Positions 26,463 through 35,400 of a stretch of 64,000 nt of DNA are shown one piece after another (positions within the stretch are counted from its first letter, which is position 1; every line of letters begins with the position of its first letter). Source of the stretch: Radiobacillus kanasensis. Its GTDB lineage: Bacteria; Bacillota; Bacilli; Bacillales; Amphibacillaceae. Below the pieces are notes generated by a model. The model was not told where the DNA came from, searched no databases, and worked only from the letters and a program-made list of their open reading frames with translations. The position numbers and the translations under genes were made by a program. Location of the stretch: positions 1,370,001-1,434,000 of the forward strand of contig NZ_CP088020.1 in the NCBI RefSeq assembly GCF_021049245.1. Direction: 5' to 3'.

Positions 26463-26591
26463 TTGATAGGTAAAGATATTGAGTTAATTGTAGAGGAAGA
26501 AGAAACGTTGACTTATCGAATATCCTGGATTACGGATGGAAAACACCATGGGCAATGGATGACACTCAGAAAAGATGGGGAACTAGAGTAA
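26463..26591 (+). CDS. 42-residue small protein, unknown
   Basis: TTG-started reading frame, MIGKDIELIVEEEETLTYRI then SWITDGKHHGQWMTLRKDGELE, directly behind AAAGGAGTGATGAG at good spacing and ended by a strong terminator 10 nt later. Acidic, two tryptophans; looks like a small folded beta protein. No family recognised. Position, ribosome site and terminator support expression. Confidence 0.6.
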   Translation: MIGKDIELIVEEEETLTYRISWITDGKHHGQWMTLRKDGELE

Positions 26592-26599
26592 GGAGAGAA

Positions 26600-26628
26600 G
26601 GACATTCATAGCGGATGTCTTTTTTACC
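26600..26628 (+). terminator. Terminator after small gene
   Basis: GGACAT / ATGTCT hairpin with a ~9-nt loop and TTTTTT. Confidence 0.8.
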
Positions 26629-26666
26629 TGTCAATCTTTATAGACAATTGGAAAGGAGGAAACTAA

Positions 26667-26855
26667 GTGGCTTTTAAATTCTACCCATTAAAACGATGGA
26701 GAAAGCAAGGTTTTTCTTCTCTATTAAATATCGTACTAGGTATCGCAGTTTTATACTTATCTGCCAGCATGCAAGATACGGTTTCGACTATTATAGTCAT
26801 TATTTCTTCTTTCCTTTTTGTAAAAGGCTTGTATAACTCTATTTATCGTTCTTAA
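26667..26855 (+). pseudogene. 5' fragment of a membrane-protein gene interrupted by the IS element
   Basis: Starts GTG behind GAAAGGAGGAAACTAA. The 62 residues contain two hydrophobic segments (FSSLLNIVLGIAVLYLSASM, TIIVIISSFLFVKGLYNSIY) and then stop at the first codon of the proposed IS. Joined in frame to the segment at 28800-29090, it gives a ~159-residue protein with two TM helices followed by a soluble PH-like domain, a common architecture. The stop codon TAA comes from the element. It could still be expressed as a short membrane peptide. Confidence 0.6.
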
Positions 26856-26872
26856 TCGAGAAGATTCCTTCA

Positions 26873-26896
26873 AATTGCTAAGCAATTAGTGGGAGA
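26873..26896 (+). repeat. Left-end subterminal palindrome of the IS
   Basis: AAATTGCTAAGCAATTAG hairpin followed by TGGGAG; similar in sequence and order to the right-end copy at 28765-28790. Confidence 0.65.
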
Positions 26897-26997
26897 TGAA
26901 TCGATTTTCACTACGAAAAAGTGTAATTTCTAATTGACGAACATATGTTCCTTTTGGTAAAATATTCTTATAATATTCAAAAGGAGATGACGGGCAA

Positions 26998-28716
26998 ATG
27001 GGGAGGAAAGCATACTTTTCAAAACGTGTATATAAAAACACACTGGCGCAAAATCATGTGGATTCCATACGTCACGCTCTTTTTGTGTTCAACCAAGCAA
27101 AACATTACTCTTTTTCGACGAAGGTTAAAGAACTTCGTTCAGGAAAATCAAAAAGGGATGGGGATTCTCTGCATGTGCATGTGAAGAAAAAATTCGAACT
27201 GAATGATTACTATGCCAACAGCATTGTCCAAGAAGTAAAGGCTCTTTTAAAATCCCAAAAAGAACTGCAGAAGTTATACATCTCGAATAAAAAAGAGCAA
27301 ATCAAATCGGTGAAAAGGAAAATCAAGACGACCAAAAAGAAATTAACCTCATTGAGAAAAGTAAAAACTTCTATCGCCAAAGGCGAAATCAACCTTCCAG
27401 GGAACTTGAAACACATTCAACAACATGGAAACTTGTTCGGAGTTCATTATAAAAATGAAACGCTTATTTTCTTCCATGTCTATTCTTTTGAACATGCGTA
27501 CATAGATTCTGAAATAGTTAAATTAAAAAGCCGTTTAGGTCGTTTGGAATTCCGACTAGATAGATTAGAGAAGATGCTGTGTAGCCTAAAAGGGAATATC
27601 CATAACGTTGTTTTCGGCAGTAAAAAACTATTCCGTTCTCAATTCACGTTAGATACATATAAAAACAATCATGACCTTTGGAAACAGGATTGGACCCAAT
27701 CTCGGTACAATCAAATGACGATTTCAGGAAGGAAAGATGCCAAATCAGGAAATTTTGTTTTTCATTACAATCCGAAAACCCATCAGTTAACCTTCCAAAC
27801 TCCTGACGGAACCATCGTCCACATAGAAGACCTCGTATTTCCTTATGGGCAAGAACAAATAGATTCAGCTGTGGAAAAACAAATGAACTTACAATCCAAA
27901 GATAGGAAACTTCTAGGAAAGTCGGTTGGTTGGTCTATCGAAGACAAAGGCGACTACTATATCTTCAAGTGTTTACTAGATATCCCAACATCCGAATATA
28001 AAAACCATAGCAAAGCGGATGGGTTAATTGGTGTGGATTGCAACGTGGACCACTTTGCTGTATCGAATGTAAACCATAAAGGTCAATTCGTTAATAGTTT
28101 TGTTTTGGATTTCGACCTTGTTGGAAAAAGTTCCAATCAAATTACCAAGATTCTTGAAGCAGAGGCCATTGCTATTGTAGATTATGCGGTGAACCATCAT
28201 AAAGGAATCGCGGTAGAAAAGCTGGATACAACCAAATCGAAAGTCTCTAACCCTTATGGAAATAAAAAAGCAAATATGCGTATGAGCTTATTTGCTTATC
28301 GTAAAATGGTTTCTGCTATTAAAAGTAGAGCCGAGAAATTAGGGATTGAGGTTCATGAGGTGAACCCGGCTTATACTTCTCAAATTGGTAAAATGAAATA
28401 TATGAAGCGTTTTGGAATCTCAATTCACCAAGCTGCTTCTTACGTCATTGCTCGAAGAGCAATGGGATACAAAGAGAAGCTTCCACCAATGTTGCATTCC
28501 CTTGTTCCAGAGAAGAAACAAGGTCTACATCATTGGGCGCAATGGAACACAGTTTCTCGACTCCTGAGTGATGTCCCAACTTTTTGGTTCGGTCATTTAG
28601 AGCTTTCTGACATAGTAAGGCTTCGCGATGAACTCTCCTCACTCGGCTTCCTGTTGGAATCTAAGAAAAGGAAAGACAATCTTACTAAGGAGGAAAGTAG
28701 AAAATCCATTGTCTAG
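26998..28716 (+). CDS. tnpB: TnpB-related protein (IS200/IS605 accessory, degenerate zinc finger)
   Basis: 572 residues, longer than standard TnpB (~400). The RuvC-like core lies in the C-terminal third: GVDCNVDHFAV (Asp ~346), GIAVEKLDTTKS (Glu ~406) and SIHQAASYVIARRAMG, where the usual third Asp is replaced by His (~477). The four-Cys zinc finger normally between motifs II and III is absent; the sequence there is NPAYTSQIGKMKYMKRFG. The N-terminal part has a long Lys-rich coiled coil (residues ~75-125). Such TnpB-related proteins occur with IS1341-like elements. Whether it is an active guide-RNA nuclease is open. AAAGGAG precedes the ATG. Confidence 0.85.
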   Translation: MGRKAYFSKRVYKNTLAQNHVDSIRHALFVFNQAKHYSFSTKVKELRSGKSKRDGDSLHVHVKKKFELNDYYANSIVQEVKALLKSQKELQKLYISNKKEQIKSVKRKIKTTKKKLTSLRKVKTSIAKGEINLPGNLKHIQQHGNLFGVHYKNETLIFFHVYSFEHAYIDSEIVKLKSRLGRLEFRLDRLEKMLCSLKGNIHNVVFGSKKLFRSQFTLDTYKNNHDLWKQDWTQSRYNQMTISGRKDAKSGNFVFHYNPKTHQLTFQTPDGTIVHIEDLVFPYGQEQIDSAVEKQMNLQSKDRKLLGKSVGWSIEDKGDYYIFKCLLDIPTSEYKNHSKADGLIGVDCNVDHFAVSNVNHKGQFVNSFVLDFDLVGKSSNQITKILEAEAIAIVDYAVNHHKGIAVEKLDTTKSKVSNPYGNKKANMRMSLFAYRKMVSAIKSRAEKLGIEVHEVNPAYTSQIGKMKYMKRFGISIHQAASYVIARRAMGYKEKLPPMLHSLVPEKKQGLHHWAQWNTVSRLLSDVPTFWFGHLELSDIVRLRDELSSLGFLLESKKRKDNLTKEESRKSIV

Positions 28717-28764
28717 TTGAACAGGCTATGGTCTGCTTAGCAGCTTCTCATTTTGAGAATCCCC

Positions 28765-28799
28765 TTCCAAATGTTTAGCATTTGGTGGGGGTAGTTCAA
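28765..28799 (+). repeat. Right end of the IS with palindrome and possible guide-RNA scaffold end
   Basis: CCAAATG-TTTAG-CATTTGG hairpin, G-run and TTCAA terminus. By analogy with TnpB omega/re-RNAs, the RNA scaffold would extend from the gene's 3' end to here, with the guide being the flanking DNA after 28799. Confidence 0.55.
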
Positions 28800-29090
28800 T
28801 ATTTTCGATTACCTGAAAAGGATTATATTCGTCTGAATGACGAGGAGATTGTGATTCATAAGGGTAACTTTCATAAGAAAAAAATTTCGTTAGCAAAAAT
28901 AAAAAAGGTAGTAGAGATTAAGGAGAATATCATCATAAATACAGGGAGTGTTTATGATGAGGAAATGATTTATGGAGAATGGCTATCAGATGAGAATGTA
29001 GCTTCATTAAAAAATGCACTATCCGATGCTTTACAATCAAAAGCTGTGCCATTCATAACAGAATCAGCAAGAACAGAGGATGGGTCCTAA
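28800..29090 (+). pseudogene. 3' fragment of the interrupted gene (PH-like domain)
   Basis: Frame opening YFRLPEKDYIRLNDEEIVIH then KGNFHKKKISLAKIKKVVEI, a beta-strand pattern like bacterial PH-domain proteins (short D-E-E-I-V-I-H-K-G motif). It has no start codon of its own; an upstream TTG/GTG lies within the IS right end and has no ribosome site apart from the G-run. In frame with the fragment ending at 26852 if the IS is removed. Ends VPFITESARTEDGS. Confidence 0.6.
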
Positions 29091-29174
29091 AGATTCATTC
29101 TTTTTTTATGCGGAATAAATTCTGGAAAAAGGTAAAACGTAATGGAGTACGTAAAGGTTAAGGAGGCTTGAACT

Positions 29175-29756
29175 ATGAGTGAAGCTCAGAAGGAAATGCT
29201 ACATCAATTAGATAATAGACAAGAAAGTCTAACGAAAGGTTATATGGAGTACTGGAAGGAGTTCTCTTCTTTCAATACATGGCAATTTTGGGTTATATTG
29301 GCTATGCTTGTTATCCCTCTTATTGTTCTATTTTTTAAAATGGACAGAGAACGAGCTTTTCTCTTAGGTTTCTTTGGATTTAATGTTCACATTTGGTTTA
29401 CGTATATAGATATGTTCGGCGCCAAGTTAAACTACTGGAGTTATCCTTATCAAGTAATGCCACTATTGAGTGTCAATTTTGGATTAGATGTTTCCCTTAT
29501 TCCTGTAGTCTTTATGTTCCTCTATCAATGGATCATTCAACATAAGAAAAACTTCTATGTCTATTTTCTTGGACTATGCGTTTTTCTTTCTTTTGTATTC
29601 AAGCCAATCTTGGTAGCACTGGATTTGTTCCAACTAAACAAAGGAGCTAATTACTTTACCTTATTCATAGGATATGTTGTCATCATGCTTCTATCCAAAT
29701 GGATTACGAATATCTTTTTCTACTTTAAACGTGATGATTCACTAGAAAAGCTTTAG
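29175..29756 (+). CDS. CBO0543-type multi-pass membrane protein
   Basis: 193 residues, about five TM helices after a polar ~35-residue N terminus. Typical segments are FFKMDRERAFLLGFFGFNVHIWFTYIDMFG, LNYWSYPYQVMPLL and DVSLIPVVFMFLYQWI (D-x-S-x-x-P-V). These are shared with the paralogue at 44760-45314 (F-W-Q-Y-P, F-D-I-S-M-V-P-V-A-L-M-L-L-Y-Q). This family is abundant in spore formers and without known function. Ribosome site AAGGAGG. Single gene. Confidence 0.75.
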   Translation: MSEAQKEMLHQLDNRQESLTKGYMEYWKEFSSFNTWQFWVILAMLVIPLIVLFFKMDRERAFLLGFFGFNVHIWFTYIDMFGAKLNYWSYPYQVMPLLSVNFGLDVSLIPVVFMFLYQWIIQHKKNFYVYFLGLCVFLSFVFKPILVALDLFQLNKGANYFTLFIGYVVIMLLSKWITNIFFYFKRDDSLEKL

Positions 29757-29797
29757 ACAGGATTATTAACCATCCATTCTAAAGCTTTTTATATGCA

Positions 29798-30169
29798 TTA
29801 TATCACTAGACAACCATTTTTTAGTGAAGCATTATGTTGTATAGATTTCCGCGGGAAAATAAAGGTCCAAGGCATGCTTGTGAACGGAGGTAATACGACA
29901 GGTAAGAAGAACGTTTCCTCGGCCATTAAATAATCGTTCTCCATATAGGATAGTTTTTGCTGGTTTAAAGAAAGTCCTTCCCCTGAAGTGTTGTGAATAA
30001 TCACGGTTACAAGCAAGTCCTCCTTATGATTCACAGCTTGTCTTATTGGAGTGAATTGTATAATATCCTCGTCATTTAATGTTAATTCTGAAAAAACCTT
30101 TTCTATAAAAAATCGATCTGCATTCGCTATAGTTTTATCCCATTTTTCTTCAAATACAAGCTTTTGCAT
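29798..30169 (-). CDS. SLAP-domain protein
   Basis: 123 residues. The pattern WDKTIANADRFFIEKVFSEL, FTPIRQAVNHKEDLLVTVIIHNTSGEGL, PVVLPPFTSMPWTFIFPR is that of the SLAP domain found in Firmicutes, often near surface-layer or accessory-Sec genes. There is no signal peptide. The ATG at 30169 has only a weak ribosome site (GGGATAACG); an upstream TTG at 30187 is possible. Function unknown; no S-layer genes are seen close by. The 30,190-30,440 region upstream is AT-rich with no gene seen. Confidence 0.7.
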   Translation of the reverse strand: MQKLVFEEKWDKTIANADRFFIEKVFSELTLNDEDIIQFTPIRQAVNHKEDLLVTVIIHNTSGEGLSLNQQKLSYMENDYLMAEETFFLPVVLPPFTSMPWTFIFPRKSIQHNASLKNGCLVI

Positions 30170-30442
30170 CGTTATCCCAGCCTTCAATAAAGTCTATTTA
30201 TTTAATTGTAACAGATAGAGTGGTGATGTTATTGTACCAACTATACTTAAGGGGTTTAATGGAAATGGAAATATAACGTGTTCACCATTAAGCTCGTCCT
30301 ATTATTTTACTAGTAGAAATTATGATGGATAACTATCCTTATCATGAAATAAAAGTAAATATTGAAAAAAGAAGTACTAACAAATCATCTTCCTTATATA
30401 ATCTAGTGATTACTTATTTTTTAAACAAAAAGGAGAGATGAA

Positions 30443-31927
30443 ATGCTGAAAAAGGTACTTCTTACTAGTGTAACGTTACTTCTCATGTTCCCTTCCATAA
30501 TCTCTGCAGGTTCATTTGGAAAGGATGATCCATCAGGAACTCCTGGAAATTGGTATGTTGGAACCACTCCTTCTTATGTAGCTTCCTCTAAGCACACCAT
30601 TCTATTTGTTCACGGACTTAACAGTTCCTCTAGTACATGGTGGGAAGAAAATGACATGTATAATACGGCTTACCAAGCTGGTTTTGAAACAGCTTTTATT
30701 GATTTGTACCCGACCAATAACATGTGGGATAACGGAAGTCTTCTCGCTCAAAAAGTTAAAGATATTTATAGTTACTTCGGTGAAAAAGTGGTGGTGGTTG
30801 CGCATAGTAAGGGTGGTGTAGACACTCAATCAGCATTAGTTCATTATGGGGCAGCCCCTTATGTTGAAAGAGTCATAACATTATCGAGCCCTCATCACGG
30901 CTCCCAGCTTGCTGATCTGGCATATAGTAGCTGGGCTGGTTGGTTGGCCAATATTATTGGGAGTAAAAGTGATGCGACTTATTCCTTACAGACCGGTTAT
31001 ATGGAGTACTTCCGTTCGGAAACAGACGGTAAAAGTAATGTGCTGCAAGTGCCAATCTATACATTCGGTGGTACTGAAATTGGCAGCTTCGGTAGCTCCT
31101 TATATTGGGGAGGATTATACCTGAATAGCTATGGGGCAAATGACGGTGCCGTAACTGTAGCAAGTTCCAGACTTCCTTATGCTACTGAACTACAGATTGG
31201 AGCATGGGATCATTCCAGTATTAAGGAAGGGACATCCACTTTTTCACTTTTTGAAAGTTACTTAGGCGAAAAAAATTATGCCATGTCCAGTCCAAAAATA
31301 GCTAAAGTACAACAAACATCTGTGGAACCTACAGAAAACGGCATTGCTTCTATCGTACGTGGTGGGGAAACAGCGGGTATGAAAAAGGAATCCTTTAATA
31401 TTGAAAAAGGGGTTGATGAAATTACCATCGATTGGATGAGTAATCAGGAAATATCAGATCTAACTTTAATCGGTCCTACGAATAAAAAATATACGAATTT
31501 CAAAAAGAATGTAGATGAAACGGAGTATTTTAACGGAGCTTATCACCACACTTTAACAATTCCAAATCCAGCCTCAGGAACGTGGACGTTAGAAACGGAG
31601 ATTAAACAAAAATATTTGCTACACGTTACAGTGGATAGCCCGTTGAATGATTCGCTAAAGCTATCCCTTACTAACGACACAATCAAAATGAAAACTAAAG
31701 ATAAGTCTTTGAAAATAAAAGCGGATGCAACAATCGAGTATTACAAAAATGGAAAGCTCAAACAAGGAAAGGTAAAAGTGAAGGATTCCACTCTTAAGGT
31801 GCCAAATCTAGGGGAAGGAGTCTATAACATTACTATAGATATTGAAGGGAAACAGGGAAAAAGCAAGTTTGAAAGAACAAAGATTAAAACCGTTTATGTA
31901 GATAAAAATGGCAAAGTGTATAAGTAA
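30443..31927 (+). CDS. Secreted triacylglycerol lipase/esterase
   Basis: 494 residues. Sec signal peptide (~22 residues, ending IISA-G). Residues ~50-275 are an alpha/beta-hydrolase: HTILFVHGLNSSSSTWW (oxyanion loop), VVVVAHSKGGVDTQ with Ser122 as nucleophile in A-H-S-K-G, and LSSPHHGSQLADLA. Catalytic Asp and His are likely in GANDGAVTVASS and GAWDHSSIK. The C-terminal ~190 residues form beta-rich, Lys-rich Ig-like domains (WTLETEIKQKYLLHV, KVYVDK-type ends). The product would act outside the cell. The ribosome site AAAGGAGAG is strong and a terminator follows. Confidence 0.88.
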   Translation: MLKKVLLTSVTLLLMFPSIISAGSFGKDDPSGTPGNWYVGTTPSYVASSKHTILFVHGLNSSSSTWWEENDMYNTAYQAGFETAFIDLYPTNNMWDNGSLLAQKVKDIYSYFGEKVVVVAHSKGGVDTQSALVHYGAAPYVERVITLSSPHHGSQLADLAYSSWAGWLANIIGSKSDATYSLQTGYMEYFRSETDGKSNVLQVPIYTFGGTEIGSFGSSLYWGGLYLNSYGANDGAVTVASSRLPYATELQIGAWDHSSIKEGTSTFSLFESYLGEKNYAMSSPKIAKVQQTSVEPTENGIASIVRGGETAGMKKESFNIEKGVDEITIDWMSNQEISDLTLIGPTNKKYTNFKKNVDETEYFNGAYHHTLTIPNPASGTWTLETEIKQKYLLHVTVDSPLNDSLKLSLTNDTIKMKTKDKSLKIKADATIEYYKNGKLKQGKVKVKDSTLKVPNLGEGVYNITIDIEGKQGKSKFERTKIKTVYVDKNGKVYK

Positions 31928-31933
31928 AACGAT

Positions 31934-31968
31934 CAAAAGCAGGAACTTATGGAGTTCCTGCTTTCTTC
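31934..31968 (+). terminator. Terminator after lipase gene
   Basis: AAAGCAGGAACT / AGTTCCTGCTTT hairpin with a 5-nt loop and T-rich end. Confidence 0.93.
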
Positions 31969-32146
31969 TCTGCATTCATAAACTTTTATGCTTGTAGTCA
32001 CATGATATTTGTGAGTTTTATTATGCTAAAATAGAATCTAGCAGTGTTAATCTTCTATTTTGGTAACTTGAATTACAATTATTGTAGGTTTGATACTAAC
32101 GCCAATAATTTTTAAGAGATTGTAAAAATAATAGCCCTGTGAAAGG

Positions 32147-32463
32147 GAAATGTTGTTTTGTAAAGGTAAACATGCTGAAGCACCAGGTACATACACGGAT
32201 GACGGGTTAGTTGATTATAAGGGGCCACTTTTAACATAAAAGAAACAAGAACAGCTAAAAACTCTGTTGTAAATATGAGACAGAGATTAATTAACAGTGG
32301 AATCCTGAAGCTAAATGGTGTTGATTTTTGAATCGGACAATGTGTCTAGTTCACCTAGTGCAGCAGCTGTATTAGAAAGACGTGCAATTAGGTGGAATGA
32401 GTGAAAAAATACTACTGGCAAGACATTACATCAATTAAAGAGAGTAAAACCTTCTACGCAATA
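32147..32463 (+). pseudogene. Decayed DUF4357-domain gene remnant
   Basis: In three frames the stretch reads as a DUF4357 domain with shifts and stops: FCKGKHAEAPGTYTDDGLVD near 32158-32217, NSVVNMRQRLINSGILKLNG near 32259-32322, and ESDNVSSSPSAAAVLERRA then RWNE-stop-KNTTGKTLHQLKR near 32332-32448. The expected S-S-P-S-A-A-A, N-G-W-x-E-W-K and G-K-T-L motifs are all recognisable; W of EWK has become TGA. DUF4357 often forms the C terminus of GIY-YIG nuclease-like proteins. No start or upstream part was found, so only the 3' remnant survives. The preceding 31,970-32,146 holds no gene. Confidence 0.65.
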
Positions 32464-32483
32464 GTATATAAAGGGGTGAGATA

Positions 32484-35400
32484 ATGAAACAAGGAATTTA
32501 CGAAGAAATCATTAATAACAAACTGAAAAATGAATTGTCTAATATCGGTGAAGCCTCACAAATAGAAAAATCATCAATAGATGTAGAGGAAGCTAGAAAG
32601 GTGCTTTCCACCTATATATCTTTGATTACAAGAAAAGCTTTAAAATTTGTACGGGATAATGAAACGGATGATAAAGAAGCTCTAATCAAACAAATAGAGA
32701 CGTGTAACAGCATCCTTAAGACACTTGGAGAAACCCTAGGACCCGAGGAATATAAGCTGCTTGAAGTAGATCAAGCAGGTGAGGTTCTCCTCTCTGTCTA
32801 TTCTAAAATTAACACTATTAAAGGAATACGTGAAGAAAAATCGGTAAGACCTGTAACTTCTATTGCAGAAAGCTCTTTATTTACAGGCTCCACGTACGAA
32901 CCAGATATGCTGAGTGAATTAAAGAAAGAGATATTGTCTTCGAATCAAATAGACTTCCTTGTTTCTTTTGTAAAGTGGAGTGGAATCCGCTGTATTATAG
33001 AAGAATTAAAACAGTTTACAAATAACGGCGGTCAACTTAGGGTCATTACTACTTCTTATATGGGAGCAACCGACCTAAAAGCGGTAGACGAGCTGAGTAA
33101 GCTACATAATACAGAAATAAAAATCTCTTATGATGTCGACCGGACTAGATTACACGCAAAAGCATATATGTTTAAAAGAGAGACGGGATTTACGACTGCA
33201 TACATTGGATCGTCGAATCTTTCGAATCCAGCATTAACCTCCGGATTGGAATGGAATCTAAAGGTAACAGAAAAGGACTCATTTGATATTATTAAAAAAT
33301 TTGAAGCAACCTTTGAAAGTTATTGGAATGATAAAGAATTTAAAGACTTTCATCACGGTAAGGAAGCGGATCATGAACAGCTTCGATTAGCACTTAGAAA
33401 AGACGCGAAGGAGTATAAGAATGATTTTTCCTTTACCCTCGATATTCAGCCTTATCATTATCAAAAAGAAATGCTTGAGAACCTTCAAGTCGAGAGAGAA
33501 GTCTTCGGTAGAACACGAAACCTACTTGTAGCGGCAACCGGAGTAGGGAAAACCGTTATTTCTGCTTTCGACTACAAGAACTTTCTTGCAAAGAGTGGGA
33601 AAAGAGCTCGCTTGTTATTTGTTGCCCATAGAGAAGAAATTTTAAAGCAAAGCCAGGATACGTTCAGAGCGATTCTAAGAGATTTTAACTTTGGAGATCT
33701 ATTGGTTGGAGGGCATACTCCGTCATCCATGGATCATTTGTTTGTTAGCATTCAAAGCTTCAACAGTATGAAGCTTCATGAAACATTAACACATAATTTC
33801 TACGACTTTATTATTGTAGATGAGTTTCATCACGCAGCAGCTCAATCATATCAAACATTACTGGGTCACTTTCAACCTAAAATCTTACTAGGGCTAACGG
33901 CTACTCCTGAAAGAATGGACGGTAAAGATATTTTAGAGCATTTTGATGGTCAGATAGCATCAGAGATGCGATTAACGGAAGCTATCAATCGGAAATTACT
34001 TAGTCCTTTTCAGTATTTTGGTGTAAGTGATACGGTTGATTTATCCATGCTCAAATGGAATAGGAAGGGCTATGACACTAGTGAACTTGAAAACGTATAT
34101 ACCAATAATACGAGAAGAAGCCAGCAAATCGTTCAAAGTTTAACTAAGTATGTTACGGATATTAGTGAAGTCAAAGGCTTGGGATTCTGTGCAGGAGTGG
34201 AGCACGCAAAATATATGGCTAATTATTTTAATGCACACAATATTCCTTCCTTAGCCTTGTATGGATCGTCTGATTCAGAGACTAGAAGACTGGCAAAAGA
34301 TAAATTATTCAAGGGAGAGATCCAATTTATCTTTGTAGCAGATTTATATAATGAAGGGGTAGATATTCCGGATGTAAATACCATCCTATTTTTACGTCCA
34401 ACCGAAAGTTTAACGGTTTTTCTACAACAGCTAGGAAGAGGTCTTAGACTGGCCGATGGAAAAGAGTGTCTTACTGTATTAGATTTTGTTGGCCAAGCCC
34501 ACAAGAATTATAATTTTGAAGAAAAGTTTAGAGCTCTAATCGGGAAGACTAAGTATTCTATTAAGCATTATATTGATGAGGGCTTTTCTAATTTACCAAA
34601 AGGTAGTTTTATTCAATTAGAAAAACAGGGTGAAGAGTATATTTTAAGAAATATAAAAGCCGCGACAAACTCAACGAAGAATTTAACAGAGAAAATGAAG
34701 TATTTCACTCAAGAGACTGGCTTAGATTTAACTTTATCAAACTTTCTCGAGCATCATCATTTGAGTGTTTATGATTTTTATGGTCAAGGTGGTAGAAGAA
34801 CGTTTGAGAGAATGAAGGTTAACGCTGGCTTAGCAGAAGACTTTTACTGTGAACAAGAGGAATTAGTCACGAAGCGTTTACACAAGCTTTTTCCATTAAA
34901 TTCAAAAAGGCTTTTGGAGTACTTTATTGATTTTGTAAACGGAAATCGTTCACCTAAAACAGAGGAAGAACACCTAATGAAAAACATGTTCTATTACTCT
35001 TTTTATCAGAAAGAGCCGAGTAAGTTAGGATTACTTTCTATCGAAGAAGGTTTGGATCTGCTTCTGGGTAATAAAAGAATGTGTGATGAAATTTATAGCG
35101 TTTTAAACTTTATGTACCATTCTATTAAAACGATGGAGATTCCTAATGATTTTGGTTTTACTTGTCCGTTAACTGTTCATTCGACTTATTCAAAAGAACA
35201 AATAATGGCAGCCTTCGGGTACTTTAATGAAGAAAAGTGCCCAGCATTTAGAGAAGGAGTTAAATATTTCTCGGAAAAGAAAATGGATATATTTTTTACA
35301 ACGCTAAATAAATCTGAAAAAGATTTCTCTCCTTCAACACTTTATGAAGATTACGCAATTAATGAGAAGCTATTCCATTGGCAGTCCCAAAGTACGCTTA

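Larger units (their letters stand above)
26853..28799 (+). mobile_element. IS200/IS605-type (IS1341-like, tnpB-only) insertion element
   Basis: About 1.95 kb. Contains a TnpB-related gene and no tnpA. Both ends carry similar subterminal hairpins: left AATTGC-TAA-GCAATT (26873-26887, followed by AGTGGGAG) and right CCAAATG-TTTAG-CATTTGG (28767-28785, followed by TGGGGG), consistent with IS605-family imperfect palindromes. The right end finishes in TTCAA, like the TCAA cleavage site of IS608. There is no target duplication, as expected. Boundaries are proposed because joining the flanks restores a reading frame; an uncertainty of a few bases remains. Confidence 0.7.

Noticed and set aside
30190..30440. 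Short gene upstream of the lipase
   Set aside because: AT-rich, no frame with a ribosome site.
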